Assembly (NCBI GenBank): GCA_965215995.1
Contig: OZ244128.1
Location: 2,790,001 to 2,854,000 of the forward strand
From: SZUA-309 sp965215995
GTDB lineage: Bacteria; Pseudomonadota; Gammaproteobacteria; Pseudomonadales; Azotimanducaceae
DNA: 64,000 nt
Direction of reading: 5' to 3'
This document shows positions 42,372-50,498 of this stretch, piece by piece (the stretch's first letter is position 1; each line of letters begins with the position of its first letter). A program made the translations under genes and the position numbers. The notes under the pieces are model-generated. The model had not been told where the DNA came from. It made no database searches and saw only the letters and a list, made by a program, of their open reading frames with translations.

Positions 42372-42402
42372 CGCCCTTTTTACTTAGTGAGAAAGTAAGC
42401 CG

Positions 42403-42909
42403 CTACTTGGCCGGTCGAGCCAGCACCACCTCGATCTCAACCAGCATCCCTTTGGAAGCTAGCCCGGCGATCTGGAACGCAGAACGGGCCGGCAGGTTCG
42501 GCTGCTCGTCGGTGCCGAAGTATTTGGTGTAGGCGCGCATCATGCCGCCAAAATCCATGGCGCCGTCGAGCTCCGGAACCCCGACCAGATAGATCTGCAT
42601 CTTTATCACGTCGGAGAACGACAGGCCCTTGGCTTTAAGGGAAGCCTCCAGCTTGGAAAACACCGACAGAGTCTGGGCTTCCGTATCACCCCAGAACTCC
42701 CGGCTGCCCGGCTCGGCATCCCGGTTGGCAGGCGAGGGTACCGTGCCGCTGTGATAAACGATGGTGGTGCCCGGCGTGACCTCCACTGCCTGGGCGATGG
42801 GGAAGTCACTGCCGGGAATGGGGTGACGGATAACGTCTGCACTGGCCGCGGTAGCGCCAAGCAGGGCGATGCCGCCAGCCAGCAGTGACGTTCTGATCGG
42901 ATGCTTCAT
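42403..42909 (-). CDS. RidA-family protein with a signal peptide
   Basis: A 168-residue Rid/YjgF protein. RidA hydrolyses reactive imines and enamines made by PLP enzymes and amine oxidases. The catalytic Arg in NLPARSAFQIAGL and the Glu in LVEIEVVLA are kept, and GDTEAQTLSVFSKLEASLKA is the family trimer-helix region. Unlike ordinary cytosolic RidA, it begins with a clear signal peptide (residues 1-24, ending ATAASA), so it is predicted to be periplasmic. It lies 60 bases downstream of the diheme cytochrome and amine oxidase genes, which suggests it clears the imine made by that oxidase. Confidence 0.88.
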   Translation of the reverse strand: MKHPIRTSLLAGGIALLGATAASADVIRHPIPGSDFPIAQAVEVTPGTTIVYHSGTVPSPANRDAEPGSREFWGDTEAQTLSVFSKLEASLKAKGLSFSDVIKMQIYLVGVPELDGAMDFGGMMRAYTKYFGTDEQPNLPARSAFQIAGLASKGMLVEIEVVLARPAK

Positions 42910-42969
42910 GAGAGTCTCCTTCCTTCGTGGATTGGGTGTTCAACGGTAAGCGGATAGTCGAGGCAGATG

Positions 42970-43629
42970 TCAGTTGGCCTCAAAAGTATTGATGTAGGCA
43001 ACCACGTCCTGCACATCGTCCTCTGTCGTAAGCACGGTGGTCGCAGCCTGCATCTGTGCACCTAGATCATCGGCAGGGTCGTAGCCGCGAGCGCCATCCC
43101 GGTACTTGTTGAGCTGCCGGACCAGGTACCAGTCGCTCTGTCCAGCCAGCGCCGGGGCGTTCAGAAGCTTGTTGCCTTCGCCTCTGGCGCCGTGGCAGGC
43201 CCCGCAGGAGGCGTATAACGTCTCGCCGCGGTTGGTATCACCGCTCACCGTCTGCTCGATTGTGTGGGTGCGAACGGGCAGGGCGGTCACAAAGGCGACC
43301 ACGTCTTCGATTTCTTCTTCCGAGAGTGCAGCTGCCTGGGGTTGCATCTCCATACCGATCAGATCTTCGGGATGGGTTCCCCGGTAGCCGTTCTTGAATG
43401 CCAGCATCTGACTCTTCAGGTACCAGCCTTCCATCCCATTCAGTCGCGGTGCGTCTACGGAGATGTTGCCTTTCAGCTCTACGCCGTGGCAGGTGGTGCA
43501 GTAAATGAAGGTATCCGGCACCAGGCTGTAGTCGTCTGCGGCAACGCCGCCAGCCATCGCACCAGTCAGCAGGCAAGCGGCCAGCCGGCCTTTGCGGGAT
43601 GGGGAGCTCCGCCTCTGTGGTTTCGCCAT
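42970..43629 (-). CDS. Diheme c4-like cytochrome c
   Basis: A 219-residue periplasmic cytochrome with two homologous domains and heme sites CTTCH and CGACH. A basic n-region and hydrophobic core end in a signal cleavage near GGVAADD. Methionines in GMEMQPQ and AQMQAATT are the probable axial ligands. The second domain (ALAGQSDWYLVRQLNKYRDG) is close to the cytochrome at 61265. ATG 43629 overlaps the stop of the amine oxidase gene by one base (TGATG), so the two are translationally coupled and the cytochrome is the probable electron acceptor of that enzyme. The frame extends upstream to 43827. Confidence 0.88.
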   Translation of the reverse strand: MAKPQRRSSPSRKGRLAACLLTGAMAGGVAADDYSLVPDTFIYCTTCHGVELKGNISVDAPRLNGMEGWYLKSQMLAFKNGYRGTHPEDLIGMEMQPQAAALSEEEIEDVVAFVTALPVRTHTIEQTVSGDTNRGETLYASCGACHGARGEGNKLLNAPALAGQSDWYLVRQLNKYRDGARGYDPADDLGAQMQAATTVLTTEDDVQDVVAYINTFEAN

Positions 43630-45257
43630 CAGGCTGCCCCTGTCAGCTCTGCAGCCACCCGCTTGCCGAGCTCGGTCAGCGAGTGGTGGGCGGATGAGAA
43701 CGCGCCTTCCTGCCAGCCGGGGTGGTAGCTGATCTGATCGCCCATCATGAAGTGCCTGTCGTTGAGCGGCGTCTGCAGATAGGTGAAATAGAGTTTGCGG
43801 GTTTCCGGAGTCCAGCTCGCTGTGCAACCCATGATGTGATTCATGCGCTGCCAGGGTACGCCTACGGCAGTTTCCGCGTACTTCGCGTAGTCGGGATGGA
43901 TCTTGCTGCCCTGCCGGAGCGCTTCGGCGTAGCGCGCTTCGGGGTTCATTCGGGCGAAGAACTCCGCGTTGCTCTGGTCCCAGGTGTAGGCGCCAAGCAG
44001 CACGCCTTTTTCACCGTGCACGTTGTGCGGCGGGTACCAGATCTGCTCCACGTTCTGGTTGGTCCAGGAGATGCCACCGTAGATGTTCTCCTTCTCCCAG
44101 AAACGCTCTTTCATCTGTATGCCGATCTTGAACATCTTGCCGCGGCCAATGGCGCGAAGGGCGGTCGTGTACTCCTTGGGAAAGTTGTTGTCGATGCCGA
44201 CCAGAAGATGCTTGGGAATGCAGTTCATGCAGTAGTCGGCCTGAATCTCCTTGTGCCGACCATCGTGCTGGTAGACGACAGAAACACCGTCTTCCTTGAG
44301 GCGGATGGACTTGACCTGGGCATGGATGAGCATCGGGCTCGTGATGTTCGCAACAAATGCCTGAACGATCTTGTCCATGCCGCCTACCGGCTGCAGGAGT
44401 GGCGCGGCCTGATCTTCCCCATCGCCGAAGTACATCTGGTAGCGCCAGAAGTCGGTCTTCAGGATCTCGCTGAAGTCGAGGGGCTCATGCACGTGACCGT
44501 GTTCCAGCATCCCGGCTGTCGGTGAGAGGACACCTGGCTGCTGGTAGCCGCCCCGATTGCTGCCCTTGTAGAGAAGGTTTGTATCCAGATCGCCGTAGGA
44601 TTTGATGAACGCGATGATCCGTTCCAGGTCCTCGGCGGAAAACTCCGCATCCAGGTCTGAGGCGTTGATGGCTTTGGCCGACAGCTCCGCGATGAAACCT
44701 CTTGCGTCGGTCAGGTACTGACGGAAGCGTACGGGTTTGCCGCCGAAGGCATTGGTATCGTGCACCCAGGCGTTGTAGTTGACGTTGGTGAAAGTCTCCA
44801 GCGGGATGCTCAGCGCCCGGCAGTAGCTCACCAGGTAGTGGTGGTGGACGGGAATTCGGGCCGGTCCGGCATTGAAATACAGATTCGGATCATCGTCGAA
44901 CTCGCAACGCTGCTGGTTGCCCATCTCGTCGATCAGGTCGCCCGAGCGCAGTGTCAGGCTGCGACCGCCGATACGGTGCCCGGCCTCGAGAATCGTGCAA
45001 TCGTAACCGGCACGTTCCAGCTCGTAGGCGGACATTAGGCTGGACAGCCCACCACCGAGCAGAACGACGGAGCGTCTTTCGCCTTTGTCTCTGTTCAGAA
45101 CCGGAACCAACCCGGCACCCGGTGTGGCGCCATCGAAACTCCCGGCCGCTCGGGCCTTACCTGGCATCAGACCCATGGCCAGGGCCATCTGGTAGACGGC
45201 AGCGGAACCACCCGCGGCACCCACCTGATTCAGAAATTTCCTTCGGCTGTACTGCAT
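43629..45257 (-). CDS. Tat-exported flavin amine oxidase
   Basis: A 542-residue flavoprotein of the monoamine oxidase/L-amino acid oxidase family. The twin-arginine signal is YSRRKFLNQVGAAGG at residues 3-17, so it is exported folded with its FAD. The FAD-binding loop VVLLGGGLSSLMSAYELERA, the strand-end ILEAGHRIGGRSLTLRSGD and MGNQQ follow. It probably oxidises an amine or amino acid to the imine; the substrate is unknown. ATG 45257 starts at the Tat signal; an in-frame TTG at 45278 is less likely. The last base is shared with the cytochrome c gene start, and an APC permease gene lies upstream on the same strand. Confidence 0.88.
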   Translation of the reverse strand: MQYSRRKFLNQVGAAGGSAAVYQMALAMGLMPGKARAAGSFDGATPGAGLVPVLNRDKGERRSVVLLGGGLSSLMSAYELERAGYDCTILEAGHRIGGRSLTLRSGDLIDEMGNQQRCEFDDDPNLYFNAGPARIPVHHHYLVSYCRALSIPLETFTNVNYNAWVHDTNAFGGKPVRFRQYLTDARGFIAELSAKAINASDLDAEFSAEDLERIIAFIKSYGDLDTNLLYKGSNRGGYQQPGVLSPTAGMLEHGHVHEPLDFSEILKTDFWRYQMYFGDGEDQAAPLLQPVGGMDKIVQAFVANITSPMLIHAQVKSIRLKEDGVSVVYQHDGRHKEIQADYCMNCIPKHLLVGIDNNFPKEYTTALRAIGRGKMFKIGIQMKERFWEKENIYGGISWTNQNVEQIWYPPHNVHGEKGVLLGAYTWDQSNAEFFARMNPEARYAEALRQGSKIHPDYAKYAETAVGVPWQRMNHIMGCTASWTPETRKLYFTYLQTPLNDRHFMMGDQISYHPGWQEGAFSSAHHSLTELGKRVAAELTGAA

Positions 45258-45330
45258 CCTTAGGAGCCCATCAAACAACGCGGGCTGATTCTACCCGAAA
45301 CTAGGGAACCTCTGAGCTTTGGTGAGTGAT

Positions 45331-46671
45331 TCAGATGTCTCTGGGCGACCTTGCGCGGCTGACGAGCACGGCTGTTGCGTAGAAGAGCCCGCCGGCGGCG
45401 ATGATTGCGAGACCCATCCAGCCTTCCTCCGGTCGGTCTCTGAGGATGTAGACGAGTGTCCAGCCGGTGACCCCGAGATACACGAGTGGCGGTATGGGAA
45501 AAGCGGGAACGCGATAGGGGCGAGCCAGCTCTGGTCGCCGAACGCGGAGCGCGAAGACGCCGAGCACCGTGAAGAACGTATTCACGCCCAGGGTGAATCC
45601 GGCGAAGACCAGGATGGTCTCGAAGGACGCCGTAATGATGAAGGTCAGGGTCACGAGTGACTGGAAGATGATGGCGTTGGTAGGCACGTCATGGGCATTC
45701 ACCTTCGCCAGGGGCCGGAAGGCGGCGAAGTCCTGGCCGATCACCTGCAGCACTCTGGGTCCGGCCATCACCATGGCGCTGACCGTGGAGATCAGCAGGG
45801 CCGCCAGCACCACGCCCATCACGTCTGCCCCGGTTTCACCGAAGACATGGCGGGCTGCGATGTAGCCGATCTCGATCTGGCCGGCCATCTCCGACGCCGG
45901 TGCCACGTACAGAAAGGTGAAGTTCAACAGCACGTAGAGGCCGAGGACGATCAGCGTGCCACGAATGAGCACTTTGGACAGGCTACGTTCCGGTGATTCC
46001 AGCTCGCTGGTGAGGTATGTGGCCGCGTTCCAGCCCGTGTATGCGTAGTTGACGAAAATCAGTGCGACGGCGAAGGCGCCGGAAAGCGCCAGGGTCAGAT
46101 CCCCGGAAACGGGCAGGAAGTGCACGTCCTGCTGCGGTGTTTCCACCAGCATCCAGGCGGATACGCAGAACAGCAGGATCAGCAGCACCTTGAGCACGGT
46201 GAAAGCCCGTTGCACACCGCCGCTGGAACGACGGGTGCTGGCGTGAACGGCAGTCAGCACCACCACCAGGCAGATGGCCAACCAGGTGGGGGACAGGGCG
46301 GGAAAGACCGCCTCTAGGTACTCGCCGAATGTGATGGCAGCCAGTGCTGTCGGGGCCGCGAAGCCGATCGTGGCGCTCACCCAGCCGGAAACGAACCCGG
46401 CGGCAGGATGATAGATCTCGCTCAAGAAGTTGTACTCGCCGCCGGAACGAGGCAGCGCCGAGCCAAGCTCAGCGTAAGTCAGGGCACCGCAAAGTGCGGT
46501 GATACCGCCGACCACCCAGAGAAGCAGGAGCACGAAACCGGATTGGATGTCCAGGAGCTGATAGCCGAGGGAGGTGAAAACGCCGGTCCCGACCATGTTG
46601 GCAACCACTACCGCCATTGCCGTGCGGGCGCTGAAGCGGGGCGGTGTGTCCGAGGGTTCGCCTTGGGTCAA
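45331..46671 (-). CDS. APC-family amino acid/amine permease
   Basis: A 446-residue inner-membrane transporter with about twelve hydrophobic segments. The first helix carries the substrate/ion-binding unwound motif ANMVGTGVFTSLG, and TYAELGSALPRSGGEYNFLSEIY is a family hallmark. The substrate may be an amino acid or polyamine. The start is a TTG that overlaps the stop of the upstream lipoprotein gene (TTGA). It is 73 bases upstream of the amine oxidase gene on the same strand, which fits a shared amine or amino acid pathway, though this is inference. Confidence 0.9.
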   Translation of the reverse strand: MTQGEPSDTPPRFSARTAMAVVVANMVGTGVFTSLGYQLLDIQSGFVLLLLWVVGGITALCGALTYAELGSALPRSGGEYNFLSEIYHPAAGFVSGWVSATIGFAAPTALAAITFGEYLEAVFPALSPTWLAICLVVVLTAVHASTRRSSGGVQRAFTVLKVLLILLFCVSAWMLVETPQQDVHFLPVSGDLTLALSGAFAVALIFVNYAYTGWNAATYLTSELESPERSLSKVLIRGTLIVLGLYVLLNFTFLYVAPASEMAGQIEIGYIAARHVFGETGADVMGVVLAALLISTVSAMVMAGPRVLQVIGQDFAAFRPLAKVNAHDVPTNAIIFQSLVTLTFIITASFETILVFAGFTLGVNTFFTVLGVFALRVRRPELARPYRVPAFPIPPLVYLGVTGWTLVYILRDRPEEGWMGLAIIAAGGLFYATAVLVSRARSPRDI

Positions 46672-47159
46672 CGGCGATCCAGGCGGAACAGCTGACCTTC
46701 CTGAACCCAGTTGTCGTCTTCGTCCACGTCGAGCTTGCGCACGTACTCCATACCGACCCGTAGTTTCTCTTCCATGTCGGTGACCCGGGTTGCTTCGAGC
46801 TCGTAGATGACACCGCGAATCCGCACCCGAACGTCCGGATCCTCGTCGATATGTTGCGTCCAGTTGGTGGGGTCGTCACCGGTGGCGATGTAAAGATCAG
46901 GGCCAAGCGCAACCATCCAGATGTTCACGGAGTAGGGATCCTCCGGCCGGGTCTCGAGCTGGATGATTTCCTCTTCGCTCAGATCCGTCCAATCCGCCGG
47001 TGGGTCGGCTACTTCGCCGGCCAGCTCGCCTCCGGCGAGCACGATGAAAGGCTCAGCACAGCCAGTCAGGGCAGTGGTGAAGGCGATCAATAGGAGACCG
47101 ATGAGTGCCCGGTATCCGCTCGCGTAGCGTCTGGGCAGATCGGCAGTCCCCTGGATCAT
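46668..47159 (-). CDS. Lipoprotein with a possible split-barrel domain
   Basis: A 163-residue lipoprotein with lipobox ALTGC after a hydrophobic stretch. The mature region (NIWMVALGPDLYIATGDDPTNWTQHIDEDPDVRVRIRGVIYEL) resembles the flavin-nitroreductase/DUF2255-like split barrel, in which a strand-loop pair contacts a flavin or F420-type cofactor. This similarity is from pattern only. It overlaps the permease start by four bases. Confidence 0.55.
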   Translation of the reverse strand: MIQGTADLPRRYASGYRALIGLLLIAFTTALTGCAEPFIVLAGGELAGEVADPPADWTDLSEEEIIQLETRPEDPYSVNIWMVALGPDLYIATGDDPTNWTQHIDEDPDVRVRIRGVIYELEATRVTDMEEKLRVGMEYVRKLDVDEDDNWVQEGQLFRLDRR

Positions 47160-47285
47160 GAAGCGTCCCCGACTTTGCTTTAATTCTTGTCAGTCCTGGC
47201 ATGAAACATAGCCGTAAAGCGCCGGCCAGTGCAATGCTGCACAGATAAGTAGGTTCCCGTGTGTCGGTGGGCTCGAGTGGCGGGG

Positions 47286-47849
47286 TCAGCCGGCGGGTCG
47301 TTCGAACACCCGCACGTGAGTGGCGCTCTTCGCGCCCTTCGGGTTGATCTTCACTTTGACGATCAGTCGACCATCTTTGTCCAGCTCATACGTTTTTCTG
47401 ACCGTGCGCACGTTTGTGCTGTACTTCTGGGTCAGCTTGGATCTGCTCCAACTGGTTTTCCGGCCGTGGTCGTTGCCTGGCTTCATGGTCTCCTCACCGG
47501 AGCCGTTATAGACGAAGTGCACGTCTTCATCCGCCATGGTCACCGTCATGGCATCACAGCGCAGCACTCGGGGATCCCGGGCGGTGCCGCTGGCGGCGGC
47601 GCTCGAGCTGCCGCCCGGTAGGGGCACGCCGACACCGCCAATGGAGATGGTGGGGGTGCCGAAACCTCCGCCGCCACCGCTGGATTGCTTCGGTTGCAGC
47701 TCGTGGGTGAGCTCGCTGTTCAGCACCCACTCGCCGAGCAGGTCGGTTGGCTCCCCCTTGGCAGCCGCGGCGGTGGCCGCCATCAGGAGACAGGCTGCGA
47801 GCAGGCCACTCAGCAGGGCGGGTGTGTTGTTCAGCGCTTTTCGTTTCAC
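47286..47849 (-). CDS. Exported protein of unknown function
   Basis: A 187-residue secreted protein. The signal peptide ends near TAAAAKGEP. The mature part begins DLLGEWVLNSELTHEL, has a flexible Ser/Gly-rich loop (SSGGGGGFGTPTISIGG) and ends in a basic beta-rich domain (RKTYELDKDGRLIVKVKINP). I do not recognise the family; it may have a lipocalin-like fold. The start is a GTG that overlaps the stop of the upstream LLM gene (GTGA), so it is translated from the same transcript. Confidence 0.65.
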   Translation of the reverse strand: MKRKALNNTPALLSGLLAACLLMAATAAAAKGEPTDLLGEWVLNSELTHELQPKQSSGGGGGFGTPTISIGGVGVPLPGGSSSAAASGTARDPRVLRCDAMTVTMADEDVHFVYNGSGEETMKPGNDHGRKTSWSRSKLTQKYSTNVRTVRKTYELDKDGRLIVKVKINPKGAKSATHVRVFERPAG

Positions 47850-48892
47850 AAGCTGTCGACGATGTTTCTCAGTTGCTCGCAGTATTTGACCCGCTCGGCG
47901 GTGGTTTGTGCCATGAATCCGACATTGAGCGCGTTCACCCCGGATTCTTTCAGCGCCTGCAGCCGATCGCGCACGAACGCCTCGTCGCCGATCAGGGAGT
48001 TTTCCTCCAGGTATTCGTCCGGGATGGCGGCTTCCGCACCTTTCTTGTCACCGGAGAGGTAGAGGTCCTGGATCTCCCTGGCAGCATCACCGTAGCCGGA
48101 TTTGGTGAATATCTGGTTGTAGAAGTTCTTCTGCCGGGCGCCCATGCCGCCCACATAGAGGGCGATCTGCGGTCGGCTCAAGTTGCGCAGCCGTTCCAGA
48201 CCGGAGCCGATGGCAACGCCGCCGCCGGCGAAGATCTCAAGCGGCGGGCGATTTGGATCCCGCTTGGCATAGCCCGTCTTGAGCGCATTGCCCCAGACGG
48301 CCTCGGCGGCGCTCGCGGTGTAGAAGGCTGGTAGCCAGGCGTCGGCGAGTTCAGCGGTCATGGCCACGCTCTTCTCGCCAAGCGAGGCGATAGCGATAGG
48401 GATTTCTTCCCGGACCGGGTGATTGATCAGCTTCAGTGCCTTGCCTAAGCCCGTGCCCTGATTCTGTGGCAGGGGAATCTGATAGTGCCTGCCGTCGTGG
48501 TTCACCCGTTCCCGACGCCACACCTGGCGGCAGATCTCGATGATTTCCCGCATCCGGGCCACGGGCTGGGTGTAAGGCACGCCGTGGAACCCTTCGATCA
48601 CCTGCGGACCGGACGCACCCAGACCGAGCATGCAGCGACCATCGGAGAGGTAATCGATGCCTGCGGCCGTCATCGCCAGCAGCGTGGGCGTGCGGGAGTA
48701 GATGGGCAGAATTCCCGAGGCGATGGTCACCCGTTCCGTGTTGGCCGCCAGGTAACCCATGGCGCTGGGGGCATCGAAGGAGTAGGCCTCCGGCACCCAG
48801 ATCTGATCCAGGCCGGCCTTCTCCAGCGCCTGGACTTCAGCAACCGCATCTTTGAATCCGCCCGCGTAGCTGAGCAGCATTGATATTTTCAC
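47846..48892 (-). CDS. LLM-class flavin/F420-dependent oxidoreductase
   Basis: A 348-residue luciferase-like monooxygenase-fold enzyme. The N-terminal MKISMLLSYAGGFKDAVAEV and KAGLDQIWVPEAYSFDAPSAMGYLAANTERVTIASGILPIYSRTP region is typical of the F420-type subgroup. GLGASGPQVIEGFHGVPY is the conserved phosphate-binding loop. Whether it uses FMN or F420 cannot be told from the sequence; gammaproteobacteria often carry LLM genes of this subgroup. The substrate is unknown. It is divergent from the enoyl-reductase-like gene. Confidence 0.88.
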   Translation of the reverse strand: MKISMLLSYAGGFKDAVAEVQALEKAGLDQIWVPEAYSFDAPSAMGYLAANTERVTIASGILPIYSRTPTLLAMTAAGIDYLSDGRCMLGLGASGPQVIEGFHGVPYTQPVARMREIIEICRQVWRRERVNHDGRHYQIPLPQNQGTGLGKALKLINHPVREEIPIAIASLGEKSVAMTAELADAWLPAFYTASAAEAVWGNALKTGYAKRDPNRPPLEIFAGGGVAIGSGLERLRNLSRPQIALYVGGMGARQKNFYNQIFTKSGYGDAAREIQDLYLSGDKKGAEAAIPDEYLEENSLIGDEAFVRDRLQALKESGVNALNVGFMAQTTAERVKYCEQLRNIVDSL

Positions 48893-49051
48893 TGTCTCTT
48901 TCCCCCGGTAAATAAGAACCTGTTTCTATGGTCGTGCAGACATCGAGTCTTCGATTCTGAATGATAGACTGGCCGGCCGCCGAGATCAGGGCGGTGGGAA
49001 CCCCTGGTTTAGGGGCAGGAATTGTAAGGGCAGGACTTTCGGGGCAAGACG

Positions 49052-50299
49052 ATGACGAATACTCAGAGCCAGCGTGATTTCGATGTGGTGGTTTTCGGCG
49101 CCAGCGGATTCACCGGCCGTCTGGTTGCCGAGTACCTGCTGGAGGCCTATGGAACAAATGGTTCGCTCACCTGGGCCATGGCCGGACGCAACCTGGCGAA
49201 GCTGGAAGGGGTGCGAAGAGAGCTGGGTGATGGCGCAGCAGAAGTGCCATTGCTGGTGGCGGACAGCAATGATGCTGAGTCACTCGAGCAACTGGCGGCC
49301 GAGACCCGGGTGGTCGCCACCACCGTGGGCCCATACGCGCTTTATGGTGCCAAGCTCGTGGCCGCCTGCGTGGCGAAGGGGACGCACTACTGCGACCTGA
49401 CCGGCGAGGTGCATTGGATGCGCCGGATGATCGATGCGCATCACGATGCTGCGATCGGCAGCGGCGCCAGGATCGTGCACAGCTGTGGATTCGACAGCCT
49501 GCCGTCCGATCTTGGCGTGCACTGGCTGCAACGGGAAATGCTGGCTCAGGAAGGGGTGCCCTGTGTGGAGGTGAAGTTCCGAACAGAATCGTTCAGTGGT
49601 GCCTTCAGTGGCGGCACCGTGGCCAGCATGCTGAACATGCTGGCCGAGGCTGAGACCGATCCCAGCATCCACACCATCATGAGGGATCCTTACGCGCTGA
49701 ATCCCGCTGGCACACCGCGAGGACTGGATGGCCCGGAAAAGACCTATCCGGAGTACGACCCGGACTTTCACGGCTGGGTCGCGCCGTGGGTCATGGCCGA
49801 GGTCAACACCAAGGTGGTCCGGCGCTCCAATGCGCTGCTCAACATGCGGTACGGCACTGATTTCCGCTACAGCGAAGGAACTCTCATGCCCTTCGGTCAG
49901 CTTGGCTTTCCGCTGGCGGCCAGCCTGGCTGCCGGCAGCGCCTCCTTCCAGGCCGCGATACGGGCAGGGTTTCTGCGTCGGGCGTTGACGCAGGTGTTGC
50001 CGGAACCGGGTGAAGGACCGGACCGGAAAGCTCGGGAGAGCGGTCACTTCCAGATTCAGTTGCTCGGCCGGCACCCGGATCGGAGCAGTGCCAATCTGAG
50101 GCTGAGGATTCGGGCCGAACGGGATCCAGGCTACGGCGCCACCGCGAGAATGATTGGCGAAGCGGCCGTCTGTCTGGCTAAGGACGGGCTCAGCTCGACG
50201 GGTGGGGTGCTCACACCGGCGGTGGCTATGGGAGATGCCCTGATCGATCGGTTGAATGAGAACGCAGAAGTGCGATTTACCGCACTGGCATCGCCGTAA
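49052..50299 (+). CDS. Saccharopine dehydrogenase-like / trans-acting enoyl reductase family protein
   Basis: A 415-residue protein. The Rossmann motif VVVFGASGFTGRLVAEYLL is at residues 11-29, followed by TWAMAGRNLAKLEGVR, YCDLTGEVHWMRRMI and HSCGFDSLPSDLGVHWL. These are hallmarks of the saccharopine-dehydrogenase-like family that includes the mycobacterial trans-acting enoyl reductases and eukaryotic SCCPDH. Lysine biosynthesis is unlikely; a role in lipid reduction is the usual guess. It is cytosolic, with no hydrophobic segment at the N terminus. Confidence 0.88.
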   Translation: MTNTQSQRDFDVVVFGASGFTGRLVAEYLLEAYGTNGSLTWAMAGRNLAKLEGVRRELGDGAAEVPLLVADSNDAESLEQLAAETRVVATTVGPYALYGAKLVAACVAKGTHYCDLTGEVHWMRRMIDAHHDAAIGSGARIVHSCGFDSLPSDLGVHWLQREMLAQEGVPCVEVKFRTESFSGAFSGGTVASMLNMLAEAETDPSIHTIMRDPYALNPAGTPRGLDGPEKTYPEYDPDFHGWVAPWVMAEVNTKVVRRSNALLNMRYGTDFRYSEGTLMPFGQLGFPLAASLAAGSASFQAAIRAGFLRRALTQVLPEPGEGPDRKARESGHFQIQLLGRHPDRSSANLRLRIRAERDPGYGATARMIGEAAVCLAKDGLSSTGGVLTPAVAMGDALIDRLNENAEVRFTALASP

Positions 50300-50498
50300 G
50301 GCAGTAAGCAGAAAGTTCGGCGGATCCGTTCAATGTGACTCTCTAGAGTTGGCAGCATCTGGCCTTGCGGCCGCTGTCCGGATTCATCGACTGAATGAGA
50401 TTGAAGGACCCGCCGTAAAATCATCTTATTGCGGTGGCATAGGGCTGAGAAATCACTTATTGGACTATGGCCGAATCTTGAAAGTGCCTGGAGAAATA

